From NCBI RefSeq assembly GCF_000313615.1, contig NZ_AMZQ01000005.1:124001-188000 (forward strand): DNA of 64,000 nucleotides. Direction: 5' to 3'. The position numbers and the translations under genes are program-made. The stretch comes from Campylobacter showae CSUNSWCD (lineage in GTDB: Bacteria > Campylobacterota > Campylobacteria > Campylobacterales > Campylobacteraceae). The notes under the pieces are model-generated. The model was not told the DNA's origin and ran no database searches. It worked only from the letters and a program-made list of their open reading frames with translations. Positions 36,519-45,229 of the stretch are shown one piece after another (positions within the stretch are counted from its first letter, which is position 1; each line of letters starts with the position of its first letter).

Positions 36519-37553
36519 ATGAAATTTGCTGTGATATTCGGTGCAAAAAGCTACGAACACGAGATCAGTATCGTGAGCGCCATAGCCCTAAAAAAGGTGC
36601 TAAAAAACGAGCCTTTGTTTATATTTTGCGATAAATTTAGAGAATTTTACCTGATAAACGGCGCCGATATGAAGGCGAATTTCTTTAGCTCGGGCAAGTA
36701 TAAAAACGCCAAAAAGCTCACTCTAAAACAGGGCGGATTTTTCGCGGGCGGGCTGCTCGGCGAGAAGAAGATCGAGGCGGACGTGTTTATAAATTTAGTC
36801 CACGGCATGGACGGCGAGGACGGCAAGATCGCTGCGCTACTCGAGTTTTACGGCCTTAGTTACATCGGCCCTCGCGTGGAAGCTAGCGCGCTAAGTTACA
36901 ATAAGGAGCTAACCAAACTACTCGCACAAAAAGCGGGCGTAAAAACCCTAAACTATGAGGTTGTAAGCAGAATAAAGGCGCCTAGTCTGCCACTGCCCGT
37001 GATCCTAAAGCCGCTCCGACTGGGAAGCTCGATCGGAGTAAGCGTGATAAAAGACGCCGGCGAGCTAGAATACGGCCTAGATGTGGCGTATGAGTTTGAC
37101 AAGGAGATCCTGGTAGAGCCATTTATCGAGGGCGTAAAGGAGTACAATCTAGCGGGCTGCAAGGCGGACGGCGAGATCAAATTTTCCATAATCGAAGAGC
37201 CCAAAAAGAAGGAATTTCTAGACTACGAGCAAAAGTATATGAGCTTTTCAAACGAGAGCAGGGCGCGCGAGGCCGACATCAGCGCAGAGCTAGCCACCAA
37301 GCTAAAACAAAGCTTTGAGCGCATCTACAACTGCGGCTTTGACGGGGCGCTGATACGCTGCGACTTTTTCGAGGTAAACGGCGAAGTCTATCTAAACGAG
37401 ATAAATCCAAACCCAGGCAGTATGGCCAATTATCTATTTGACGACTTTGAGGGGACGCTAGGTCGCCTCGCCGCAAGCTTGCCAAAAGAACGCGAGATAA
37501 ATATCGACTACAAATTTATTAACTCCATAACGTCGGCAAAAGGCAAGTTGTAA
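36519..37553 (+). CDS. ddl: D-alanine-D-alanine ligase
   Basis: This ATP-grasp enzyme of 344 residues makes the D-Ala-D-Ala dipeptide for peptidoglycan. Motifs are the N-terminal FGAKSYEHEISIVSA, HGMDGEDGKIAALLEFYGLSY, KPLRLGSSIGVSVI (ATP loop), and NEINPNPGSM (Mg ligands). The middle part is slightly diverged in the omega loop (QKYMSFSNESRAREAD). It begins 13 bases after ruvA, and murF, which uses the product, is 2 kb downstream. Confidence 0.95.
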   Translation: MKFAVIFGAKSYEHEISIVSAIALKKVLKNEPLFIFCDKFREFYLINGADMKANFFSSGKYKNAKKLTLKQGGFFAGGLLGEKKIEADVFINLVHGMDGEDGKIAALLEFYGLSYIGPRVEASALSYNKELTKLLAQKAGVKTLNYEVVSRIKAPSLPLPVILKPLRLGSSIGVSVIKDAGELEYGLDVAYEFDKEILVEPFIEGVKEYNLAGCKADGEIKFSIIEEPKKKEFLDYEQKYMSFSNESRAREADISAELATKLKQSFERIYNCGFDGALIRCDFFEVNGEVYLNEINPNPGSMANYLFDDFEGTLGRLAASLPKEREINIDYKFINSITSAKGKL

Positions 37554-37593
37554 ATTTTTTGCGGCTGAATTTCATAAATTTGACATTTGTTTT

Positions 37594-37626
37594 CCGCCTT
37601 AAACGGATTGTTTTGGGCGGCTTTTT
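37594..37626 (+). terminator. Weak hairpin terminator after ddl
   Basis: CCGCC and GGCGG pair across a 17-base loop and are followed at once by CTTTTT. The stem is only five base pairs. Confidence 0.35.
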
Positions 37627-37924
37627 AAATTTTTACGCTTTATCGTATCGCTAATAAATTTGGTCGGTAGTTTTGAAATTTAGCGATTATGGCGCTTGCC
37701 GGGTAAAATCGCGGCTTATTTTTCAACATTTTATATTGCAAAATCGCCAATTTAGGCCAAATTTAACTCGCTTTATTATTTGATGAAGCGGCTATTTTCA
37801 TCAAATTTTACCACCTCGTCTTTGATATACTCGCAAATTTCACTTCAAAAATATAAAACGCTCTAAAATAAATTTTAAAGAACATAATGCGCTATTATAT
37901 TTTAATTTGAATTTAAAGATAATA

Positions 37925-37933
37925 TGCTATATT
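37925..37933 (+). promoter_or_regulatory. Extended -10 promoter of the antitoxin-like/hydrolase pair
   Basis: TGCTATATT, an extended -10 (TG, one base, TATATT), lies 29 bases before the start at 37963 in AT-rich DNA. Confidence 0.45.
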
Positions 37934-37962
37934 TTACACAAAATTTTACGTAAAGAGCAGAA

Positions 37963-38193
37963 ATGACTACTTTTAGCAAAGATGAAATTTACACGGCTAC
38001 CGAAGTGGTGCGAAATTTCAGCGCCGTTTTAGGCAAGGTCGGCAAGGCGCAGATGAAGCGCGCCGTGATCGTTAAAAATAATAAATTTGAAGCCGTGCTG
38101 CTAAATATGGGCGAATACGAGCGCCTATGCGAGGCCGTCGAGGTGCTCCAAAGTATATATGAGGCTAAAAAACGAGCCGGAAGCGGCGAATAA
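37963..38193 (+). CDS. Phd/YefM-like antitoxin-family protein
   Basis: This 76-residue protein has the Phd/YefM fold signature: the TATEVVRNFSAVLGKV opening, followed by the strand-hairpin RAVIVKNNKFEAVLLNMGEYERL. In true toxin-antitoxin loci such proteins bind DNA and neutralise a RelE, Doc or similar toxin. Here the next gene, coupled by a TAATG junction, is an alpha/beta hydrolase and not a toxin. It sits between ddl and murF, a position I remember as conserved in Campylobacter. A regulatory role for the hydrolase gene is inference. Confidence 0.78.
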   Translation: MTTFSKDEIYTATEVVRNFSAVLGKVGKAQMKRAVIVKNNKFEAVLLNMGEYERLCEAVEVLQSIYEAKKRAGSGE

Positions 38194-39350
38194 TGGCAGT
38201 CAAAGAGATAAAATACGGCGGCAAAATTTACCGCATTAGCTACGAAACCATAAATCCCGCAAACAAGGACGTTGCGCTATTTTTGCACGGCTGGGGCGCA
38301 AACAAAGAGATCATGAAAAAGGCTTTCGGCGCGTATTTTAAGGACTTTCGGCACGTTTACGTCGATATGCCGGGCTTTGGCGCGAGCAGTATGCACGGCG
38401 CGCTAGCAACAAAAGACTACGCAAAAATCATGAAATCATTTTTGGACGAGCTTGGCGCGAATCCTAAAATCATCTTCGGACATAGCTTCGGCGGTAAGGT
38501 CGCAACCCTGCTAAACCCCCAATATCTCGCACTTTTAAGCTCGGCAGGCATCGTAGCTAAAAAGCCGCTTTGGGTGCGATTTAAGATCGCTTTGTTTAAG
38601 TTTTTAAAACTATTTGGCCTTGGATTTTTATACAAATTTTTCGCCACAAAAGACGTAAAAGGCATGAGCAAAACGATGTACGAGACGCTAAAAAACGTCG
38701 TTGACGAGGACTTTAGCTCTAAATTTGCAGACTTTGGCGGTAAGGCGTTTATATTTTGGGGTGAAGAGGACAAGGCCACGCCTCTAAAAAGCGGCGAACG
38801 CGTAAGTCGCCTTATCAAAAACAGCGAATTTCACGCACTAAAGGGTGATCATTTTTTCTTTTTACTTCACGCGCGCTACATCGACGGCGTCGTGAACGCG
38901 GGGTTAAATTTGACAGATTTGGACGATGAAAGCGGGATCGAGAGCGTAAAAATTTTAAGCCCGAAAAACCGTGAAAATTTGAGCGAGGAAACCTGGAGCA
39001 CCGACGAAAATGGCGATCTTAAAAATGCTACCGAGCAAAATTTGGCCGAACCTGCTCGTGCGAATTTGGAGACGAGCGTTAAAACCATCTCTCAAAACAG
39101 CCTCTTTGACGAGCAACCACAAAGCGGCGGCCTTGTGGATCAAAAGCCGCAATTTGACGATGTAAGCCCTAAAAACGGTCAAATTTTTAAAGAAAATTTG
39201 TTTGACGAGCAAGAAAGCGTGCAAGACAAACCTGAGCCTAAAAACGACGTTTTAAACAGTGACGAGCAAAATCAAATTTTGCCAAAAGATAAGCAGGGCG
39301 ATCAAAAAATCCCAAAAAAGCCGGTGCAGCAAACGTTTGACTTAAGCTAG
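38193..39350 (+). CDS. Alpha/beta hydrolase with a long disordered C-terminal tail
   Basis: The first 235 residues or so form an alpha/beta hydrolase: the oxyanion segment LFLHGWGANKE, nucleophile elbow FGHSFGGKV (GHSFG), an acid in WGEEDKATPL, and the histidine in KGDHFFFL. The substrate is not known. The remaining 145 or so residues, starting near LTDLDDESG, are low in complexity (Asp/Glu/Gln/Asn/Lys/Pro) and contain two copies of a LFDEQ motif about 32 residues apart. The tail looks disordered. Coupled to the antitoxin-like gene by TAATG. The 385-residue length is unusual; I remember its relatives as about 240. Confidence 0.85.
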   Translation: MAVKEIKYGGKIYRISYETINPANKDVALFLHGWGANKEIMKKAFGAYFKDFRHVYVDMPGFGASSMHGALATKDYAKIMKSFLDELGANPKIIFGHSFGGKVATLLNPQYLALLSSAGIVAKKPLWVRFKIALFKFLKLFGLGFLYKFFATKDVKGMSKTMYETLKNVVDEDFSSKFADFGGKAFIFWGEEDKATPLKSGERVSRLIKNSEFHALKGDHFFFLLHARYIDGVVNAGLNLTDLDDESGIESVKILSPKNRENLSEETWSTDENGDLKNATEQNLAEPARANLETSVKTISQNSLFDEQPQSGGLVDQKPQFDDVSPKNGQIFKENLFDEQESVQDKPEPKNDVLNSDEQNQILPKDKQGDQKIPKKPVQQTFDLS

Positions 39351-39626
39351 CGCCTTGGATTACGATATCAGCATCAAATTTATGCGGGTTTGGCAGGCCT
39401 GCATCAAATTTACGAGCTAAATTTAAGCCCAAAATCTGTAAAATTTCGGCTGATAAATTTGCATTTTTGTGACACCGATAAAGCAGGGCGGCTAAATTTG
39501 GCTCTCAAATTTAACAGAAAAAAATATCAAAATTTATGCTAAGCCTGCAAAAGCAAACCGCAAAACGCCAAATTTTGCAAAAAAGGGCGCGAACAAAAGC
39601 CCGCTTAAGCGAACCTAGGAGAAAAA

Positions 39627-41063
39627 ATGAACGAAACCCTTATAAATATCAGCCTTGCCGCGACGCAGATTTTATTTACGTTTGCGCTGGGATTTTATCT
39701 CATCACCTGCCTTCAGTGGTTTTCCTACAAGTTTGAGCGCGTGCTGTTTCACTTCACCAGGCCGCTGTGGCACGTATTTTTCCTCATCGTGCCGATCGTG
39801 CTTTTTTATGGGGCGGAGCGATTTTTCTGGATTTATTTTTACTTTGCGCTGGTACCGAGCCTCGCTCTTTGGCATAAAAAGCTCGATAAAAAGCTGGTTT
39901 TTACACCTAGAGTCAAGCGATTTTTTGTTATCTTAGCACTCGCCGTTATCACTAGCTACGGCGTTTATTTCGCGACGCAGTACCGCGTAAATCTAGGCGT
40001 CGTCCTGCCGCTCGTGGTATCTTTTGTGATTAGCTTTTTGCTGGAAAAGGCAAAATTTAAAGCCTACGAAAACAGCGCGCGCAAAAAGCTAGCCTCGATG
40101 TCGGAGCTCAAAATCATCATGATAACGGCGAGTTTTGGCAAAACCAGCATCAAAAATTTCCTCTTTGAGCTGCTCAAAAACGACTTCGCCTGCCGCAAAA
40201 CCCCTCGTAGCGTAAACACGCTAGCAGGCCTCATCCAAGACGTAAATAACGAGCTTGCCGCCGGTACGCAGATCTATATCGCCGAGGCGGGCGCGCGTTT
40301 AAAAGGCGACATCGCACAGATCACGGAGTTTTTGAACCCGCAGATCGCCATAGTCGGCGAGATCGGCGCGCAGCATATCGAGTATTTTAAGACGCTTGAA
40401 AATATCCGCGCTACAAAGCTCGAGGCTCTTGGTTCAAAGCGCCTAGAAAAGGCTTTTGTACACAGTAGTACGCAGGCAAACGAGAGCGAAAAGATAGAAA
40501 TTTACGATAAAGATCTAAGCGGCGTGGAGGCGAGCTTAGACGGAGTTAAATTTAAGCTTGGCGAGAGGGAATTTCACTCGCCGCTGCTTGGCAAATTTAA
40601 CGCCGCAAACCTAGCCGTCTGCGTCAAAACCGCGCTATATTTGGGATTAGACGAAGCAAGGATTGCCACAGCTCTAGCGCGTCTAAAAAACGTCGAGCAC
40701 AGACTTGAGCGCATCGATGCTGGTGGCAAAATCATCATCGACGACGGCTTTAACGGGAACTTTAACGGTATGAGCGCGAGCTACGAGCTGGTCGCCGGCT
40801 ACGAAGGGCGCAAGGTGCTCGTGACGCCCGGCATCATGGAGAGCAGCGACGAAGAGAACGAAAAGCTAAGCAAAATCATCAACAAGACCTTTGATATCGT
40901 CATGCTAACAAGCTCGCTAAACGCCGTCGCGCTACTAAAGCACCTAAATAGGCCAAAAGTCATCGTTATCAAGGACAAATCAAAAATGCAAGAAGCCATG
41001 GCGCAAAATACTAGAGCCGGCGATCTGATCCTTTTTTCAAACGACGCTCCGAGCTTTATGTAG
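39627..41063 (+). CDS. murF: MurF, UDP-MurNAc-tripeptide:D-Ala-D-Ala ligase, with N-terminal membrane domain
   Basis: MurF adds D-Ala-D-Ala to the peptidoglycan precursor. The 478-residue protein has an unusual N-terminal part (about 1-140) with four or five predicted membrane helices, beginning ISLAATQILFTFALGFYL. The Mur ligase core follows: ATP loop ITASFGKTSIKN (a variant of the usual TGSxGKT), RSVNTLAGL, IYIAEAGARLKGDIAQ, and the C-terminal IIIDDGFNGNFNGMSA and VLVTPGIMESS. AGGAGAAAAA precedes the ATG at 39627. The 276 bases between the hydrolase and this gene hold no gene. Confidence 0.92.
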   Translation: MNETLINISLAATQILFTFALGFYLITCLQWFSYKFERVLFHFTRPLWHVFFLIVPIVLFYGAERFFWIYFYFALVPSLALWHKKLDKKLVFTPRVKRFFVILALAVITSYGVYFATQYRVNLGVVLPLVVSFVISFLLEKAKFKAYENSARKKLASMSELKIIMITASFGKTSIKNFLFELLKNDFACRKTPRSVNTLAGLIQDVNNELAAGTQIYIAEAGARLKGDIAQITEFLNPQIAIVGEIGAQHIEYFKTLENIRATKLEALGSKRLEKAFVHSSTQANESEKIEIYDKDLSGVEASLDGVKFKLGEREFHSPLLGKFNAANLAVCVKTALYLGLDEARIATALARLKNVEHRLERIDAGGKIIIDDGFNGNFNGMSASYELVAGYEGRKVLVTPGIMESSDEENEKLSKIINKTFDIVMLTSSLNAVALLKHLNRPKVIVIKDKSKMQEAMAQNTRAGDLILFSNDAPSFM

Positions 41064-41268
41064 GCGTAAATTTGATGGTTTTGGGCGATAGAGATAAATT
41101 TGATAGCGCCACTTCTGACTTTTTAAATTAAAATTTGAAGTTTAGTTAAATTTGGCATTTTCAAGGCGCAGGTTTTGCTAAGCGCCGATTGCGGCAGATG
41201 AAAGATAAAATAGGGCGGCTAAATTTAAACGACTTTAAATTTCACATCGGTCAAATTTGCCGTCAAAT

Positions 41269-43302
41269 TTAAATCCCCGCACTAGCCATCCCAGCCTCGA
41301 TCAAAAACTGGCTGGGCTGATAGTTTATTTTTTTGATTTTGTCGTATTTGGCGTAGCTTAAAATCAGCTCGTCGCGTGCGCGAGTGACCGCGACATAAAA
41401 GAGCCGCCGCTCCTCCTCGAGCGAGCCGCCCATGCTCATGAGTTTGAGGTTCGGGAAGCGATTTTGCGCGAGATCGACTACGAAAACGAGGTCAAACTCA
41501 AGCCCCTTGCTCGCGTGCACGCTTAGCAAATTCACACCTTCGCCGCTGCTCATCTCGCTACTGCCTAGTGTGATAAAGTTATAAAATTTCTCCGCCTCCG
41601 AGTAGTTTTTGGCCAGTTCGCCCAGCACCTCGAGCTTGCCCGCGATGCGTTCTAGAGCCTCTTTTTTTAGCGTTTCGTCGACGTTGCCGTTTTTTTGCGT
41701 GGCGCGCTTGGTTGCGAGATTGTCGGCGATGAGGGCGTAAATTTTGCTATTTTTGAGATCCTCTATCAGCGAGGTCGGGCGTGAGTGGCGTTTGGCGGCG
41801 TTTAAAAAGTTGTAAATTTCATACAAAAACTGCCCGCCGCTCTCGCTTAGTTTTTGCATTTTTAAAATCGGATGCGCGAAAAATTTCTCGCTAAAGTTAA
41901 ATTTAGCAAAGCGAGACTTCTCTCCGACCTCGTCAAGCTCGTCAAAAAGCCCCAGCTGGTAGTTTTTGGTCTTTTTGGCAAAGGCCTCCACGCTCTCATC
42001 AGGCTGCAAAAATCCGCGCACGACGTCGCCGTGTCCAACCTTGCTCAGCACCTCGAAAATCTCCTTGCTAAGCGCCGCACCGACGCCTTTTGCGTATTCG
42101 CATACGTGGATAAAGGCCATAATGTCCTTTGGGTTTATGAGGATGCCTAGTAGATCCATCGCCGCGCGCACCTCGCGGCTCTCAAAAAAACTCACACCGC
42201 CCTTGCGCTTGGAGCCGATACCAAGCTCCCGTAGCGCGACTTCTAGGCCGTCGGCGCTTGAGTTGTTGCGAAAGATGATAGCGATGTTTTCTTTTTTGTA
42301 TTTGCTGACGGCGATGACCTGCGCGATGTTTGAGTATTGGTCGAAAAGCTCGTTGTAAACTAGCAGCTTTGGCGAGGTAAATTTGCCCTCGCGGCCGACG
42401 ACCAGCTTTTTTTCGTAAAGGCGCGGGTTGTTTGCGATGACTTTGTTGGCTAGAGCCAGGATCGCGGAGCTACTGCGATAGTTGATGTTTAGCGCGTAGA
42501 TTTTAGCGTCTGCGAATCGGTCCTTAAACGAGCCGATGATCTCGATGTTTGCGCCGTTAAAAGCGTAAATACTCTGGTCAAAATCCCCGACGCAAAAAAG
42601 GCTTTTCGTCTCAAAAGCGCTGATTAGCGAGCCTTGCAGCGAGTTTGTGTCCTGATACTCGTCGACTAAGATTTCTTCAAATTTTAGCGGCGCACCTTTT
42701 CTCAGTTCGTTACGCATTTTGATAAGCAAGTCATTAAAATCCGCGTAGCCAAATTTGCTCTTTTCCTCCTCAAATTCGCGCAAAACGTCCTCGTAAATCT
42801 CGGCATAAACGCCTTGCTCGTCGCTTCGCTCCTTTAGCCACTCGCCAAAAGTCTGCTTTAGGGCTAAATTTTGAAATAGCGAATACGCGTCGTAAAGATA
42901 AGCGCCCCCGTACGGTTTAACATCGCTTAGGTGGTTAAATTTGCGCCTTTCGACGAGCGATTTTAGCAGCGTTTTTAGCTCGCTTGGTTGCTTTAGCGTA
43001 ACCGGTTTTTCTAGAAATTTAAGCAGCGAATAAGAAACCGAGTGAAAGGTGCCCGCCGTGATGCGCGAGGTGATTTTTTTATCAAAATGTCGGTTTAGAC
43101 GCTCGATCATCTCGGCCGCGGCTTTGTTGGTGAAGGTTAGTAGCAAAATTTTCTCGGGCTTTACGCCTAAATTTAGCAGATGAGCGATGCGTGCGACGAT
43201 GGTGCTGGTTTTACCGGTGCCCGCACTTGCGATGACTAGATTGTGCCCGGCGGGAGCGGTCGCGGCGGCGTATTGTTCTTGATTTAGTTTTGAAAGGGGC
43301 AT
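41269..43302 (-). CDS. UvrD/Rep/PcrA-family DNA helicase
   Basis: This 677-residue superfamily 1 helicase unwinds DNA from 3' to 5' in repair and replication restart. Motifs in order: Q motif and Walker A ASAGTGKTST (about residue 27), motif Ia LTFTNKAAAEMIERL, motif II EILVDEYQDTN, motif III GDFDQSIYAFNGA, motif IV INYRSS, motif V VNLLSVHASKGLEFD, motif VI LFYVAVTRARDEL. It is the only gene between murF and the metallophore locus and converges with murF across 205 bases. I do not assign a single symbol among rep, pcrA and uvrD. Confidence 0.92.
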   Translation of the reverse strand: MPLSKLNQEQYAAATAPAGHNLVIASAGTGKTSTIVARIAHLLNLGVKPEKILLLTFTNKAAAEMIERLNRHFDKKITSRITAGTFHSVSYSLLKFLEKPVTLKQPSELKTLLKSLVERRKFNHLSDVKPYGGAYLYDAYSLFQNLALKQTFGEWLKERSDEQGVYAEIYEDVLREFEEEKSKFGYADFNDLLIKMRNELRKGAPLKFEEILVDEYQDTNSLQGSLISAFETKSLFCVGDFDQSIYAFNGANIEIIGSFKDRFADAKIYALNINYRSSSAILALANKVIANNPRLYEKKLVVGREGKFTSPKLLVYNELFDQYSNIAQVIAVSKYKKENIAIIFRNNSSADGLEVALRELGIGSKRKGGVSFFESREVRAAMDLLGILINPKDIMAFIHVCEYAKGVGAALSKEIFEVLSKVGHGDVVRGFLQPDESVEAFAKKTKNYQLGLFDELDEVGEKSRFAKFNFSEKFFAHPILKMQKLSESGGQFLYEIYNFLNAAKRHSRPTSLIEDLKNSKIYALIADNLATKRATQKNGNVDETLKKEALERIAGKLEVLGELAKNYSEAEKFYNFITLGSSEMSSGEGVNLLSVHASKGLEFDLVFVVDLAQNRFPNLKLMSMGGSLEEERRLFYVAVTRARDELILSYAKYDKIKKINYQPSQFLIEAGMASAGI

Positions 43303-43395
43303 ATTTTCCTCGCGTTTAAAAGGGTGGATTATACCTAAACGGGCTTAAATTTTTAAAAATACGAAAGTAGCCGATGTAGCGGAAATTTGACTTGA

Positions 43396-43412
43396 CCCTG
43401 CTTTTTGCAGGG
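43396..43412 (-). terminator. Small hairpin after the metallophore operon
   Basis: CCCTGC and GCAGGG pair around TTTTT, just beyond the restored stop of the binding-protein gene at 43436. There is no U-tract after it on the minus strand, so it may be a weak terminator or mRNA-stabilising hairpin. Confidence 0.35.
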
Positions 43413-43435
43413 CCGCAAAGTAAATTTAAGCTAGT

Positions 43436-44441
43436 TTATTTTGGATTTAGTATTTCTTTTAGCTCCTCGTCACTTAGCTCGTAGCGGTAAAATTTGAGGT
43501 AAAATTTTTTGACTTCATCTTCTAAATTTAGCTCGGTAAAAAATTTCAGGATAAAAGATTTTGGCTAGCCAAAGTGGCTGCAAAGCACCCTCAGCGCTAC
43601 GCACGCTCCACAGATAAACTCCGCTAGGCACGACGAATACGGCGCCGTCTTTAACGGCTTTTAGTTTTTCAAACGCGGGATTATTTAAGATCTTTTCCTT
43701 GCCTTCGCGCGAATTGGTTATGATTATATCTGGATTAAAGATAATAACTTGCTCCTCGTTTATCGTCTTTGAAATCTTAAAATCCGCCTCGTTATCTTGG
43801 GAGCTTAAATTTATGCCGCCAGCGATTTTTATGTACTCTGCGCCGATATCTTTGCTACTGATCGTGCTAAAATTTCCAGAGTTAAAATTTAGAGCCAAAA
43901 CCCGCTTTTTATCCTTGATATTTTGAACTTTTTCGCTTACGTATTTTATATTTTCATCAAAATACTCATCAAATTCCTCCGCCTTTTTTACTGCATCGCC
44001 GCCTAAAATTTGGGCTATTTTATTAACTGCGCCTTTTATCTCGCTAGCGTTGCTAAATTTATTTATATTTACGACCGCGATGCCGGCGGCTTCTAGTTGC
44101 GCTCTTTGATTTTCGTCAAATATCATACCGACTGGCCCAAAAACCACCTGCGTATTTGAGGCGATTATTGTCTCGGCGCTGCTTGTTAGCGAGCCGCTTA
44201 CGTTATTCATCGTTTTTATTTTTGGGAAAATTTTACTCATCATTTTTGGTAGCCGCGCTGCGCCAGAGATGATTTTATCTTCGCCGGTTAGCATTGCGCT
44301 CATCTGCGTAAATGCCCCTATCATCGGCGTTATGCGCTCTACGTTATCAGGTATTTGCACCTCTTTGCCATCGTCATCAACGACGATACGCGCCTGCAAG
44401 ATACAAACCGCCAAAATCAAAATCGCCAAAATTTTTCTCAT
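43436..44441 (-). pseudogene. Periplasmic metal-siderophore binding protein, frameshifted near the C-terminus
   Basis: A FecB/CeuE-type substrate-binding protein with an N-terminal signal peptide (no lipobox) and the usual two-lobe pattern (IDENQRAQL region, then NSGNFSTISSKDIGAEYIKIAGG). The open frame ends early at 43515 with PEIFYRAKFRR. Removing one base of the A6 run at 43538-43543 restores a tail beginning TELNLEDEVKKFYLKFYRYE and ending at 43436. That tail looks like the normal end of such proteins, giving about 334 residues instead of 308. The loss may or may not destroy function. A sequencing error in the homopolymer is possible. Confidence 0.78.
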
Positions 44442-44450
44442 TTTTTCTCC

Positions 44451-45227
44451 TTAAATGATCGGGACGCAGGAGTAGACGCTTCTGCCCTCGATCTCGTTTT
44501 TTACTACTCTTATATCGGCGCCATATGCGAGCCTTAAATTTTCATCCGTTATCGCTTCGCTCGCGCTGCCGTAGATGATATTTTGATCTCTTTTTAAAAG
44601 CGCAACCTTGGCGTCTATATAAAAAGCATGCTCGGCAAAGTGCGAAGTCATGATGATCTTATGCCCGTTTGCTGCTAGTTCTTTTACCGCCTTTAGAATT
44701 TTTATTTGGTTGCCAAAGTCCAAATTTGAAGCGGGCTCGTCTAGCATAACGGCGTTTGCTTCCTGCGCTAAAGCTCTTGCGATTAAGACCATTTGCCTCT
44801 CTCCGCCGCTGATATCGGTGTAAATTTTATCCGCAAATTCGCTCATTCCTAGCATTTCAAGCTTTTGTTCGGCGATCTTTACGTCCTTTGCGCTTGGATT
44901 TTCAAAGGTTCCGATATAAGGCGAGCGCCCCATTAAAACGACGTCTAAAACCTTAAAAGCAAACGGCGGAGTATGAGCCTGAGGCACGTAGCTAACGATC
45001 TTTGCTCGCTCTTTATCGTTTAAAGCGAAAAAATTTCTCCCATCTGCAAAAACCTCACCGCCAAAAGGCTTTAAAAATCCTAAAATGGTCTTAAAAACGG
45101 TCGTCTTGCCTACGCCATTGGGTCCGAGCAAGCATAAAATTTCTCCGTCTTTTAGCTCGGCGCTAAAATCCTTTACGACTAGCTTTTTGCCGTATCCGCA
45201 GCTTAAATTTTTTATCTCAAATTTCAC
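44451..45227 (-). CDS. FecE/FepC-type ATPase of the metallophore transporter
   Basis: This 258-residue ATPase powers import of an iron- or other metal-chelate. Walker A is GPNGVGKTT, the signature ISGGERQMVLIARAL, and Walker B AVMLDEPASNLD. The block SYVPQAHTPPFAFKVLDVVLMGR is the FepC/BtuD-type Q-loop region. It lies between the binding-protein and permease genes, 2 bases after the permease stop, in a compact minus-strand operon. Confidence 0.9.
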   Translation of the reverse strand: MKFEIKNLSCGYGKKLVVKDFSAELKDGEILCLLGPNGVGKTTVFKTILGFLKPFGGEVFADGRNFFALNDKERAKIVSYVPQAHTPPFAFKVLDVVLMGRSPYIGTFENPSAKDVKIAEQKLEMLGMSEFADKIYTDISGGERQMVLIARALAQEANAVMLDEPASNLDFGNQIKILKAVKELAANGHKIIMTSHFAEHAFYIDAKVALLKRDQNIIYGSASEAITDENLRLAYGADIRVVKNEIEGRSVYSCVPII

Positions 45228-45229
45228 AG

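Larger units (their letters stand above)
37554..37962. other. 409-base intergenic region between ddl and the antitoxin-like gene
   Basis: I see no gene here. It starts with a weak hairpin (CCGCC at 37594-37598 and GGCGG at 37616-37620, then CTTTTT) that may end the ddl transcript. It finishes with an extended -10 promoter. In between are AT-rich stretches with AAATTT words. Confidence 0.5.
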
